Assembly: GCA_002350845.1 (NCBI GenBank)
Contig: DEFL01000047.1
Span: forward strand, 15,047 to 37,533
Reading direction: 5' to 3'
Length of the DNA stretch: 22,487 nt
From: Christensenella sp. UBA2853
Lineage (GTDB): Bacteria; Bacillota; Clostridia; Christensenellales; Aristaeellaceae
Shown: positions 14,566 through 22,312 of the stretch, one piece after another
How the letters are laid out: each line of letters opens with the position of its first letter
Numbering within the stretch: the first letter of the stretch is position 1
The notes under the pieces: model-generated
Seen by the model: only the letters and a program-made list of their open reading frames with translations
Databases searched by the model: none
Told to the model about the DNA's origin: nothing
Program-made: the position numbers and the translations under genes

Positions 14566-15729
14566 ATGAGCTTTGATATCGTGAAAGAAACCGCAGCCAA
14601 TCCTGAACTGACAAAGTGGGTCAACGACATGAAGGCCCGCCTGGATCAGAAAATGACCTATGGCGTCAAAAAGGCCAATGAAGTCGACTATATGCCCTAT
14701 TCCACCGAGAACGGCCAGTGGAAGAAAACCGACATCGGCTGGTGGACCAACGGTTTCTGGCCGGCCACCATGTGGCAGATGTTCCGCATGACCGGGAAAG
14801 AACTCTATCGCGACGAAGCTATCCGCACGGAAAAGATGCTGGATGCCGCGCTGGCCAATTTCAAGAACCTGAGCCATGACGTCGGATTCATGTGGCTGAT
14901 TCACTCCGGTGTCCGCTATGCACTGGAAAAGAATGCCGACAGCTATGACCGCACGCTGTTTGCCGCCGAAGTCCTCGCCGGACGCTTTAACCCCAACGGC
15001 TTTATCCGCGCCTGGAACGGCCAGGGCCGTGAAGGCTGGGCGATCATCGACTGCATGATGAATCTCCCGATCCTCTACTGGGCCAGTGAAGTCACCGGGG
15101 ATCCGCGCTATAAGCTCATCGCCATGAAGCACGCTGATACCTCCATGCAGGCCTTTGTCCGTCCCGACGGCAGCTGCAATCATATTGTGATCTTCGATCC
15201 CATGACCGGTGAATTCCTGGACAACCCCGGTGGACAGGGCATTGAGAGCGGTTCCTCCTGGAGCCGCGGCCAGGCCTGGGCTCTCCATGGGTTTGCCCTC
15301 AGCTACCTGCACACCGGTAAGCAGGAATACCTCGATACGGCCAAGCGTGTCGCGCATTACTTCATCAGCCAGGTCAGTGATGACTGGGTCCCGAAGTGCG
15401 ACTTCCGTCAGCCGAAGGATCCGGATCTGCGCGACAACGCCGCCGGCAATATCGCCGCCTCCGGTCTCCTCGAGATCGCCCGCCTCGTACCCGAGTGCGA
15501 AGGCCGCATGTACTACGAGGCCGCGCTGAAGATCCTGCAGGCCCAGGAAAAGACCTGTGCCGACTGGACCGAAGCAACGCCTGCCGTGTTCACCAAGTGC
15601 ACCAGCGCCTACCACGACATTCCCGGCCGCCATATCCAGATGAACTACGGCGACTTCTACTTCGTCGAAGCCATCGGAAAACTGCTCGGCGAAAAGCTCC
15701 TCGCCTGGTATCCCAACCGCGAAGATTAA
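14566..15729 (+). CDS. ugl: GH88 unsaturated glucuronyl hydrolase
   Basis: 387 residues, cytoplasmic, normal for the (alpha/alpha)6-barrel GH88 family. These enzymes hydrate the 4,5 double bond of unsaturated uronates left by polysaccharide lyases, releasing the uronate and the next sugar. Key matches are Asp105 in SHDVGFMW and Asp162 in IIDCMMNLP, the two conserved acidic residues, plus SSWSRGQAW (230-238). It lies at the end of the transporter operon with a ribosome site GGAAGGA. The substrate could derive from a glycosaminoglycan, ulvan, gellan or xanthan type glycan, and the sequence alone does not decide. Confidence 0.93.
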   Translation: MSFDIVKETAANPELTKWVNDMKARLDQKMTYGVKKANEVDYMPYSTENGQWKKTDIGWWTNGFWPATMWQMFRMTGKELYRDEAIRTEKMLDAALANFKNLSHDVGFMWLIHSGVRYALEKNADSYDRTLFAAEVLAGRFNPNGFIRAWNGQGREGWAIIDCMMNLPILYWASEVTGDPRYKLIAMKHADTSMQAFVRPDGSCNHIVIFDPMTGEFLDNPGGQGIESGSSWSRGQAWALHGFALSYLHTGKQEYLDTAKRVAHYFISQVSDDWVPKCDFRQPKDPDLRDNAAGNIAASGLLEIARLVPECEGRMYYEAALKILQAQEKTCADWTEATPAVFTKCTSAYHDIPGRHIQMNYGDFYFVEAIGKLLGEKLLAWYPNRED

Positions 15730-15741
15730 TCAGACCCTATG

Positions 15742-15780
15742 AAAAGATGTCCGGATGCAGACGCGCCGGACATCTTTTGT
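15742..15780. terminator. Bidirectional terminator between GH88 and HAD genes
   Basis: AAAAGATGTCCGG (15742-15754) and CCGGACATCTTTT (15766-15778) form a perfect 13-bp stem with an 11-base loop. T-rich sequence lies on the right and the A tract serves the left direction. It closes the rightward GH88 operon and the leftward HAD gene. Confidence 0.9.
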
Positions 15781-15791
15781 TTTTTCCGTTT

Positions 15792-16826
15792 TCAGGCGGC
15801 CGGGGAAAGCGCTTCTTCCTCTACCTTGTGCACGTCTTCTCCGTAAATGGTGGCAAAGTCTTCCTTCATGGAGATCGTTTCAAACCCAAGCGCCTCGCAC
15901 TCCCCGCGGAACTTCTCCGCAACCTTCAGGTCACCGTAGTCCCGCTCCGTATCATCGCACAGGAGCATGTACGCTTTGCCCCCGTTTTTGACGACATACG
16001 TGCCCATGGAAAAGTCGCCTGAGGTGTTCCCGAAGGCCAGCACCGGCACCTGCCCGATCTCCTGGATGATCGAGATCACCTTGTTGAGCTTCTGGGTCTT
16101 GCTGACAAGATTGCCCTCCATGAGGATCTCATCTTCCGCGGTGATATTGTAATCCCTGCCCTGCTTGTCTCCCTGCGCGGTTGCGCACAGGGAGAACGTG
16201 CTGCCCAGCACACAGTACGGGGGCACCCACTGGTCCAGGACGCCGGTCATGAGTTCGCGGAGCAGATTGCGCTCGGCGCCGGAGACAATAAAGACGGTAA
16301 ATCCTTTCTCCCGGAGATACCTGACCAGGGAAACCATGGGTTTGAAGAATCCTTCCCCGTAGGTCATCCCCTCAAAGCCCTCGACTTTGGTTTCCATGAG
16401 CGCGCGCGCATAGGCGCGGTACTCTTCCACCGTGAACCCTTTGAACGCCTCCGCCGCCATCTGCGCCCCGGAGCGCGGAGATTTGGGCTCCGCCTCGTGC
16501 CGGAGGAGCGCCGCTTCCGCTTCCAGTGCCCAGGCCTTGTCGCTTTCAGCGGCCGTATAGTTCTCGTCATGCGCCAGACGGTGAATCAGAAGCCAGGTGT
16601 CCAGATAGGTCGGGAACCGCTCGCCAAACAGCGTGCCGTCCGAGTCAAACACCGCGATCCGCTTTTCCTCCGGAAGATAGTCAGGGGATGTTTCGTCGGT
16701 GAGCGACTCCACGTACGCCTCAATCGATCCGAGAACGTCAGTGCCCTCGGTCCAGTACTCCAGTCCCTGCGCTGCAAGCGGGATCATCATCAGAAAAACA
16801 AGTATGGTTACCAGCCACTTTTTCAT
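15792..16826 (-). CDS. Secreted HAD-superfamily phosphatase-like protein
   Basis: 344 residues from ATG 16826, preceded by GGGAGGTT. An ATG at 16904 would add 26 non-signal-like residues and lacks that site. The N-terminus MKKWLVTILVFLMMIPLAAQG is a signal peptide. HAD motifs are all visible: Asp61 and Asp63 in FDSDGTLFGE, Ser182 in IVSGAE, Lys243 or a near Lys in VSKTQK, and Asp271 in GNTSGDFS. The long insert between motifs I and II (about 70-170) is a cap domain. Phosphomonoester hydrolysis outside the membrane is likely, substrate unknown. HAD phosphatases are usually cytoplasmic, so export is of note. It is a single-gene unit with its own promoter and terminator. Confidence 0.87.
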   Translation of the reverse strand: MKKWLVTILVFLMMIPLAAQGLEYWTEGTDVLGSIEAYVESLTDETSPDYLPEEKRIAVFDSDGTLFGERFPTYLDTWLLIHRLAHDENYTAAESDKAWALEAEAALLRHEAEPKSPRSGAQMAAEAFKGFTVEEYRAYARALMETKVEGFEGMTYGEGFFKPMVSLVRYLREKGFTVFIVSGAERNLLRELMTGVLDQWVPPYCVLGSTFSLCATAQGDKQGRDYNITAEDEILMEGNLVSKTQKLNKVISIIQEIGQVPVLAFGNTSGDFSMGTYVVKNGGKAYMLLCDDTERDYGDLKVAEKFRGECEALGFETISMKEDFATIYGEDVHKVEEEALSPAA

Positions 16827-16928
16827 AGGCAACCTCCCAGTCGTTTCCTGCATGCGGTCTGAAAGAAAAGGGGCTGTAGAATGGATGCTGCCCTTCCTGT
16901 TCATTTCTTCCCGCCGTTTTTTTTTGCC

Positions 16929-16957
16929 ATTGTATGCTTCTTTTCCGGGTTTGACAA
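16929..16957 (-). promoter_or_regulatory. Promoter of the secreted HAD gene
   Basis: TTGTCA (16952-16957) and TACAAT (16929-16934) are separated by 17 bases, about 100 bases upstream of ATG 16826. On the plus strand a TTGACA (16951-16956) overlaps the same bases but has no clear -10 partner. Confidence 0.6.
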
Positions 16958-16990
16958 TCTTTTTCCAAAAGAAACCCCTTCAGAATGCCA

Positions 16991-17016
16991 TTTCCCTGCA
17001 GGAAAATTCCCGGAAA
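16991..17016. promoter_or_regulatory. Double dyad upstream of the GH3 gene, possible operator
   Basis: TTTCC-N5-GGAAA (16991-17005) is followed directly by TTCC-C-GGAA (17007-17015). Two adjacent dyads with the same half-site, about 50 bases upstream of the GH3 start, suggest a repressor or activator site. Confidence 0.35.
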
Positions 17017-17063
17017 AAGCGTACTAAAAACATAATAAGAAAAACCAGGCAGGAGGAATCATC

Positions 17064-19406
17064 ATGTCGGTCAAATGGCAGCGCATCCAGTATATGCCTC
17101 TGGTTCCCATGGGAAAAGACGGAAGGCGGATCACCGCCGGCGAAGACCATCTCGCTTTGGCGAGACACGCCGCTGCAGAGGGCATGGTTCTGCTCAAGAA
17201 TGAGGGCCATCTGCTCCCCTTCCAGAGCGGCACAAGGCTCGCCGTGTTCGGCAAGGCCCAGGCCGACTATGTCAAGGGCGGAGGCGGCAGCGGGGATGTC
17301 ACCACAGCGTACAGCCGGAGTCTCCTCGAAGGCCTTCGAATCAAGGAGCAGGAGGGAAAAGTCTCCCTGGTTCCTGCGCTCTCCGCCTATTACGAGGAAT
17401 ACACAAAGTCGCAGTATGCTCTGGAAAAGGAGCCTGGACGCCTGCAGGAGCCGCCGGTGCCAAAGGAACTGCTGAGTGCCGCCCGTGCGGAAACAGACAT
17501 CGCCGTCATCACCCTGTGCCGCTTTTCCGGTGAGGGCTGGGACCGCAGCGGCAGCCCGTATGACGGGGACTTTTACCTGAGCCATGAGGAGGATGCCATG
17601 GTGCGGGAGGTCACCGCAGCCTTCCCGTATGTCGTGGTCGTCCTCAATACCGGCGGCATGATGGATACCGGCTGGTTCCGCAATGCGCAGGGCATTCAGG
17701 CCGCACTCCTCGCCTGGCAGGGCGGCATTGAAGGCGGTCTTGCCGCAGCCGATCTCCTGTGCGGGGACGCTGTGCCCTCCGGCCATCTGTCGGATACCTT
17801 TGCCGTCGATTTCGGCGCGTATCCGTCCTCGGATACCTTCAATGAATCCAAAGATTATGTGACATATCATGAGGACATCTTTGTCGGCTACCGGTACTTT
17901 GAAACCATCCCCGGTGCCGCCGACCTCGTCTGCTATCCCTTCGGCTACGGCCTGAGCTATACGACCTTTGACATGACGGGTGTCAAATGCGCAGTGCAGG
18001 ATCAGACGCTCTCCCTCACCGTTCGCGTCACCAACACCGGAAGCGTCCCCGGAAAACAGGTTGTGCAGCTCTATGCCGCGCCGCCTGAAGGCCGCCTGAC
18101 CAAACCCGGACGCGTGCTCATCGGCTTCAAAAAGACCGGCCTTCTCCAGAGCGGCCAGAGCGAGGATGTCGAGATCCGCGTCCCGGTTTCCCGCATGGCC
18201 AGCTATGACGATACCGGTGCCGTCTGTCTTTCTGCATGGGTGCTGGAAAAAGGCGCGTATGCGTTCTACCTCGGCGATAACGTGCGCAGCGCCGCGCAGG
18301 TCCCCTTTATCTGGCATCTCGAGGACGACCTCATCCTTGAGCAGCTCGCTCCCCGCTGCCGTCCGCGCCAGGTCGACTGGCGGCTGATGGCCGACGGAAC
18401 CCAGGCAAGGGTTGAGAACGCAGAGCCCCTGCCCTTCCCCAAAATGGATGAAAGCCGCTTCCAGCATGGCGCACCACCGGAAAACCCGTGCAATGCCTGC
18501 AGGCATACCACGCCGCTTGAGCCGTCGCTCCTTGATGTCGCCGAAGGAAAGGCCACCCTGGATGCTCTCCTCGACAGCCTGACCGTGGAGGAAATGATTT
18601 CCATGCTCGGCGGGCAGGCCAACCGCGGCCCTGCCAACACCTTCGGTCTGGGCGGACTCCGGCGCCACGGGATCCCGAATGTCATGACTGCCGACGGCCC
18701 TGCAGGCCTTCGGATTGAAAAGCAGTGCGGCGTCACCACCACCGCCTTCCCCTGCGCCACGCTCCTCGCGTGCACCTGGGACGAAGCGCTTGTGGAGGAA
18801 ATCGGATGCGCAGCGGCGCTTGAGAATAAAGAGAACAGCATCGGGGTGTGGCTCGCCCCGGCCATGAATATCCACCGCAATCCCCTGTGCGGACGAAACT
18901 TTGAGTACTATTCCGAGGACCCGCTCCTCACCGGCAAAATGGCGGCCGCCATGGTACGCGGCGTGCAGAGCCAGGGAATCTCCGCGTGCGTCAAGCACTT
19001 TGCCTGCAACAACAAGGAAGTCAACCGCGCCGACAGCGATTCCAGACTCACTGAGCGCGCGCTGCGCGAGATCTACCTGAAAGGCTTTGAGATCGCGGTG
19101 AAGGAGGCCCAGCCCTGGACGCTCATGACCAGCTACAATATCGTCAACGGTGTCCGCGCTTCCGAAAACAAAGAACTCCTCACGGACATCCTCCGCGGCG
19201 AGTGGGGCTACCAGGGCCTGGTGATCACCGACTGGTGGAATCATTCCACCAACCACGACCGTGAAGTCGCAGCCGGAAATGACATCAAGATGCCGCGCGG
19301 CATGCCCGACACGCTGCTCGCTGCTGTCAAGGATGGTTCCCTGTCCTTTGACTGCGTGCGGGCCAGTACCAGACGCCTTCTCGAAATGATCCTGAAGCTC
19401 GACTGA
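17064..19406 (+). CDS. Domain-permuted GH3 family beta-glycosidase
   Basis: 780 residues, no signal peptide, so cytoplasmic. The domain order is reversed relative to most GH3 enzymes. The alpha/beta sandwich comes first (about 30-250, with acid/base-region motif LCRFSGEGWDR, Glu157). A fibronectin III-like domain is at about 290-410 and the TIM barrel is at the end (about 510-780). The nucleophile is Asp723 in VITDWWN; KHFACNNKE and GRNFEYYSEDP are GH3 substrate-site motifs. This order is known in some rumen Clostridia beta-glucosidases. The likely reaction is release of terminal beta-glucose or a related sugar from short oligosaccharides. The start has AGGAGG (17051-17056). It is a single-gene unit ended by a strong terminator. 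Confidence 0.92.
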   Translation: MSVKWQRIQYMPLVPMGKDGRRITAGEDHLALARHAAAEGMVLLKNEGHLLPFQSGTRLAVFGKAQADYVKGGGGSGDVTTAYSRSLLEGLRIKEQEGKVSLVPALSAYYEEYTKSQYALEKEPGRLQEPPVPKELLSAARAETDIAVITLCRFSGEGWDRSGSPYDGDFYLSHEEDAMVREVTAAFPYVVVVLNTGGMMDTGWFRNAQGIQAALLAWQGGIEGGLAAADLLCGDAVPSGHLSDTFAVDFGAYPSSDTFNESKDYVTYHEDIFVGYRYFETIPGAADLVCYPFGYGLSYTTFDMTGVKCAVQDQTLSLTVRVTNTGSVPGKQVVQLYAAPPEGRLTKPGRVLIGFKKTGLLQSGQSEDVEIRVPVSRMASYDDTGAVCLSAWVLEKGAYAFYLGDNVRSAAQVPFIWHLEDDLILEQLAPRCRPRQVDWRLMADGTQARVENAEPLPFPKMDESRFQHGAPPENPCNACRHTTPLEPSLLDVAEGKATLDALLDSLTVEEMISMLGGQANRGPANTFGLGGLRRHGIPNVMTADGPAGLRIEKQCGVTTTAFPCATLLACTWDEALVEEIGCAAALENKENSIGVWLAPAMNIHRNPLCGRNFEYYSEDPLLTGKMAAAMVRGVQSQGISACVKHFACNNKEVNRADSDSRLTERALREIYLKGFEIAVKEAQPWTLMTSYNIVNGVRASENKELLTDILRGEWGYQGLVITDWWNHSTNHDREVAAGNDIKMPRGMPDTLLAAVKDGSLSFDCVRASTRRLLEMILKLD

Positions 19407-19422
19407 TGCCGTCATCTGAAAC

Positions 19423-19467
19423 ACAAAATCGCTGTGCGTGTTTTCACATCACGCACAGCGATTTTGT
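19423..19467. terminator. Bidirectional terminator between GH3 and VOC genes
   Basis: ACAAAATCGCTGTGCGTG (19423-19440) pairs perfectly with 19450-19467, an 18-bp stem with a 9-base loop. The A/T ends serve both directions. It begins 17 bases after the GH3 stop, and its right arm touches the stop codon of the leftward VOC gene. Confidence 0.88.
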
Positions 19468-19841
19468 TATTCGTGGATTTCCAGCGGCAGACCGTCCGGG
19501 TCAAAGAAGAAGGTCATCTTTTTTCCCGTGTAGTCGTCCACGCGGACCGGCTCACAGGGAATGCCTTTCGCCTCCAGCTCCCGGACCGCGGCCTCCACAT
19601 CCGGCACCCGAAACGCCAGATGCCGAAGCCCGTACGCTTCCGGATAGGACGGGCGCTTTGGACAGTTTTTCATAATGAACAGTTCCAGTTCGCAACCGTC
19701 CATTTCCAGGTCGATCTTCCAGTCGTCCCGCTTTTCCCGGTAATGCTCACGAAGGATGGGAAGCCCCAGCTTTTCGTGGTAAAACGCGAGGGCTTTCTCC
19801 CGGTCGGAGCAGATAATGGCCACATGATGCATCGTCTTCAC
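19467..19841 (-). CDS. gloA2: VOC superfamily protein, GloA2/YaeR-like
   Basis: 124 residues of a glyoxalase-fold metal enzyme. MHHVAII, REHYREKRDDWKIDL, YGLRHLAFRV and FFFDPDGLPLEIHE match the YaeR/GloA2 group closely. Likely metal ligands are the His near the start, the Glu in the LELF strand, His in LRHLAF and the final Glu in LEIHE. The exact substrate of this group is not settled. It overlaps the upstream peptidoglycan-binding gene by four bases (ATGA), so translation is coupled. Its stop lies in the arm of the shared terminator. Confidence 0.9.
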   Translation of the reverse strand: MKTMHHVAIICSDREKALAFYHEKLGLPILREHYREKRDDWKIDLEMDGCELELFIMKNCPKRPSYPEAYGLRHLAFRVPDVEAAVRELEAKGIPCEPVRVDDYTGKKMTFFFDPDGLPLEIHE

Positions 19842-20542
19842 GGTGTCTCGCCTTCGCTTTCTTCCGCCTCATCCGTCCCGTACACTTTCTGACACAGGCT
19901 GATCCCCTTCTGCTCAATCCAGACGGCCTTGTCCGGACCGTCTTCCATGCCTTCCAGAGCTGCCTCGTACGCCATCCGCTCCAGGGCCAGCGCCGCCTCG
20001 CCGTCCTCGGAGACCTCCGCCTCCCAGTCATCATACATGCTTTCAATCGCGAGCGTCCACTGTTCGATGAGGCGATTTTCCAGCATCTCCTCCAGCTGGG
20101 CGGGCGGGTTCTTATAGCTCATCTGCTTCGAAATGAACATCGGTTCCAGATGCCGGTAGCAGAACTCAGCACCCCAGGCATTCTCCCCATTCCAGCTGCA
20201 GTGCGAGGGATAGATTTCCATCAGCTCATCCTCGCCGAGCCCGTCCTCCGCACCCATGCCGGTCGCGTAGGAATAGACTTCATAGACACGCCCCTGCTGA
20301 TCGTCTGTCAGCCGCCCGGTCTGCTTTTCTCCGATATACTTCTGGAAGGCTTTCACCGCGGCTTCCGTCTTTTTCCCAAACTTCCCGTCCGCGACGTCAT
20401 TCAGGAACCCCATCTCAATGAGCATCTCCTGGATGTACTGCACTGAGTCCCCCTGGCTTCCGCGTTTCAGGTCGGCGAGCGCCGAAGTTCCTGCCAGAGC
20501 AAGCACCAAAATACACAGAATCAAAGCCGTGATTCGTTTCAT
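19838..20542 (-). CDS. Secreted protein with a peptidoglycan-binding domain
   Basis: 234 residues from ATG 20542, preceded by AAGGAGG. An ATG at 20566 lies upstream of that site and is rejected. The signal peptide ends near 23 (TSALA-DL). A PG_binding_1 domain covers about 26-78 (RGSQGDSVQYIQEML, DGKFGKKTEAAVKAFQ). The rest (about 84-234) is helical and acidic, with paired Cys (115, 128) and a motif-poor segment vaguely like LprI-type domains. I do not recognise a catalytic site. A wall-associated non-enzymatic role is likely. It is translationally coupled to the VOC gene. Confidence 0.85.
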   Translation of the reverse strand: MKRITALILCILVLALAGTSALADLKRGSQGDSVQYIQEMLIEMGFLNDVADGKFGKKTEAAVKAFQKYIGEKQTGRLTDDQQGRVYEVYSYATGMGAEDGLGEDELMEIYPSHCSWNGENAWGAEFCYRHLEPMFISKQMSYKNPPAQLEEMLENRLIEQWTLAIESMYDDWEAEVSEDGEAALALERMAYEAALEGMEDGPDKAVWIEQKGISLCQKVYGTDEAEESEGETP

Positions 20543-20589
20543 CCCGATCGCCCCTCCTTGATGCATGCATTGCTTTTTTTGCTGACTCC

Positions 20590-20618
20590 ATTATACCTGA
20601 ATTCCAGCATGGACGCAA
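20590..20618 (-). promoter_or_regulatory. Promoter of the peptidoglycan-binding/VOC operon
   Basis: TTGCGT (20613-20618) and TATAAT (20590-20595) are separated by 17 bases, about 50 bases upstream of ATG 20542. It starts directly after the thioredoxin-operon terminator. Confidence 0.68.
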
Positions 20619-20620
20619 AG

Positions 20621-20642
20621 AAAAAAGCGGCCTATACGCCGC
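20621..20642 (-). terminator. Terminator of the GNAT-YczE-thioredoxin operon
   Basis: GCCGC and GCGGC (20627-20631, 20638-20642) form a short GC stem with a 6-base loop. On the minus strand it is followed by a run of six U. It lies 16 bases after the thioredoxin-like stop. Confidence 0.75.
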
Positions 20643-20657
20643 CTGTCATTTGAAGGG

Positions 20658-20978
20658 TTAACCGTCCCGGATTGCGAGTGCCCGTTCGACGTTTTCCAGC
20701 ATCCGGTCCAGGGAAAAAACCCCGCTTTCCCGGGCCACGACCTGCCCATCCATGGTGATGAGGACCGTCGGTGCTGAAAAGATGCCCATCTGTGCGCAGG
20801 TCTTGGGATGCTCCCGAATCGGGATATACCGCGCTTCCGCCTCCGGATGCCGGTTCACCCACACATCCAGCCGGTTTCGGATCGCATGGCACGGCGCGCA
20901 CGCCTCGTCCCCGAAGAGCAGGACCAAAAGAGAGGCAGACCGGATCAGGTCCTCCGGGCGCTCGGTCAGTTCCTGCAT
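20658..20978 (-). CDS. Thioredoxin-like protein
   Basis: 106 residues, cytoplasmic, with the redox motif Cys27-Ala-Pro-Cys30 in FGDEACAPCH and a cis-proline in SAPTVL. Length and layout match small thioredoxins; the active-site pair differs from the classical CGPC. The likely role is thiol-disulfide exchange. It starts nine bases after the YczE-like stop and shares its operon, with TAAGGAG as ribosome site overlapping that stop. Confidence 0.88.
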   Translation of the reverse strand: MQELTERPEDLIRSASLLVLLFGDEACAPCHAIRNRLDVWVNRHPEAEARYIPIREHPKTCAQMGIFSAPTVLITMDGQVVARESGVFSLDRMLENVERALAIRDG

Positions 20979-20987
20979 GGCTGCTCC

Positions 20988-21665
20988 TTATCTCGTCACC
21001 GCCACGCGCAGGGAATCCTGCAGCCGCTGGTGGTGGACCGTGGTCGCGTCAAAGTGCACGCTGCGAAACGCCATCTGCATAATGGGACCGGTGGCAAACG
21101 CGCAGATCAGGGTTCCGATACCGACAGGCCCGCCCAGCAGGAACCCGATAAGCGTTGCAGTGGAAAGCAGGGCAATGCTCACCGCGCCGATCGGAATCTT
21201 TTTCACGCGCTTGGCAAGGCCCACCAAAAGCGTGTCGCGCGGACCGCAGCCGAGGGAAGCGATCATGTAGGTGTACTGGGTGTAGGCCAGAATCACGAGG
21301 CCGCAGAGCATGACCGGAATGCCGGTCAGAAGGGAATGGCACTGCGGGACCGCATGAATGGCATTGAAGAAGTCCACGGCCTTGCCGACCGTCACCGCGT
21401 CAATGAACATCGCAATCCCGATGGGTTCCCGGAGCAGAATGTCAATCCCAAGAATGGTCAGGGAGATCGCAATGGACGCGCTCCCGTAGAGAATGCCGAG
21501 GGTTTTGGAGACACCGAGGTTCAGCACGTCCCAGGGCGCCGCCCCGAGGTTCGCCTGGATGGTCAGATAGACCCCAAATCCATTGACAAAAAGGCTCACG
21601 GCAGCCAGCACCATATTGAGAAGAATCGCGCCGACTGTCCTGTTTTCCCGAAGATCCCGTGTCAT
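20988..21665 (-). CDS. YczE/YitT-family integral membrane protein
   Basis: 225 residues with about five to six hydrophobic segments (near 13-38, 55-78, 108-128, 155-178 and 180-200). GFGVYLTIQANLGAAPWDVL and GCGPRDTLLVGL are typical of the YczE/YyaS/YitT group. Members are conserved membrane proteins of unknown transport or regulatory role. It overlaps the GNAT gene by four bases (ATGA), and its ribosome site GGAGGAG lies inside that gene. It is followed closely by the thioredoxin-like gene. Confidence 0.87.
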   Translation of the reverse strand: MTRDLRENRTVGAILLNMVLAAVSLFVNGFGVYLTIQANLGAAPWDVLNLGVSKTLGILYGSASIAISLTILGIDILLREPIGIAMFIDAVTVGKAVDFFNAIHAVPQCHSLLTGIPVMLCGLVILAYTQYTYMIASLGCGPRDTLLVGLAKRVKKIPIGAVSIALLSTATLIGFLLGGPVGIGTLICAFATGPIMQMAFRSVHFDATTVHHQRLQDSLRVAVTR

Positions 21666-22144
21666 TTCGCTATCTCCTCCAGTGTCTTTCCGCTCAGCCG
21701 GTAGCCCGTCCAGTCATCCAGCGCCTCTGCCCCGAGCGACCTGTAAAAGGCAATGCTGCGCTCATTCCAGTCCAGGCACTGCCAGTCCAGCCGCCCGCAG
21801 CCCCGCTCCAGCGTGATCTGTGCCAGCCGTTTCAACAGGGCCTTCCCGTGTCCTTTTCCCCGATACTCCGGCATCACATACAGGTCTTCCAGGTAAATCC
21901 CGGCCCGCCCGAGGAACGTTGAAAAGTGATGGAAAAACAGCGCAAACCCGACCTCCCTGCCGTCCTCTGTGGCAAAGAGCACCTCAGCTTTTTTCTTTTC
22001 AAAGATCCACTCGCGAAGCAGGTCTTCGGTTGCGACCACCTGGTCCTCCATCTTCTCATACCGCGCCAGGGCCCGGATCATCTGGAGGATCCGGCCGCAG
22101 TCCTCAGCTGAAGCGGTTCGAATGCCCGTCATGTTCTTCCTCAT
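21662..22144 (-). CDS. GNAT acetyltransferase, diamine acetyltransferase-like
   Basis: 160 residues with the GNAT acetyl-CoA loop in MPEYRGKGHGKALL and a strand IYLEDLYV before it. FFHHFSTFLGRAGIYLEDL and FYRSLGAEALDDW resemble spermidine/spermine N-acetyltransferase-type proteins, so polyamines or similar amines are possible acceptors. The start is uncertain: ATG 22144 or ATG 22132 four codons later. It leads the operon with YczE-like and thioredoxin-like genes. Confidence 0.88.
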   Translation of the reverse strand: MRKNMTGIRTASAEDCGRILQMIRALARYEKMEDQVVATEDLLREWIFEKKKAEVLFATEDGREVGFALFFHHFSTFLGRAGIYLEDLYVMPEYRGKGHGKALLKRLAQITLERGCGRLDWQCLDWNERSIAFYRSLGAEALDDWTGYRLSGKTLEEIAK

Positions 22145-22162
22145 CCGCCGGCCGTCATTTCA

Positions 22163-22177
22163 GAAACAGGCTGTTTC
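22163..22177. promoter_or_regulatory. Short dyad in the GNAT operon leader
   Basis: GAAACAG-G-CTGTTTC is a perfect 7-bp dyad with a one-base centre. It lies between the predicted start of transcription and the GNAT start codon. It could be an operator; nothing else supports it. Confidence 0.3.
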
Positions 22178-22196
22178 CGCGGGACCGACGGCAGGC

Positions 22197-22225
22197 AGTA
22201 TACTCCAAACCCTGCCCGGGAGCAA
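22197..22225 (-). promoter_or_regulatory. Promoter of the GNAT-YczE-thioredoxin operon
   Basis: TTGCTC (22220-22225) and TATACT (22197-22202) are separated by 17 bases and point at the GNAT gene. Confidence 0.55.
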
Positions 22226-22284
22226 GAACTGCATGCAGCATATCTTCTGCTTCCCTGTTTTTTGTTTGTCTCTCCGTGATCTCA

Positions 22285-22312
22285 TTGACACGCAGGACGC
22301 CAAAGATATATT
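22285..22312 (+). promoter_or_regulatory. Outward-facing promoter near the right edge
   Basis: A perfect TTGACA (22285-22290) and TATATT (22307-22312) are separated by 16 bases, in an AT-rich stretch. No gene on the plus strand begins before the window ends. The remaining 175 bases hold no supported coding region, only an 11-codon frame without a ribosome site. Confidence 0.5.

Noticed and set aside
13552..15633. 693-residue minus-strand frame
   Set aside because: It spans parts of two genes and the terminator between them on the opposite strand; no domain recognisable.
16827..16904. Upstream ATG 16904 as HAD start
   Set aside because: It would bury the signal peptide behind 26 polar residues; GGGAGGTT precedes ATG 16826.
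16980..19424. 814-residue minus-strand frame opposite GH3
   Set aside because: The plus frame shows complete GH3 catalytic motifs; the antisense frame is longer only by chance lack of stops.
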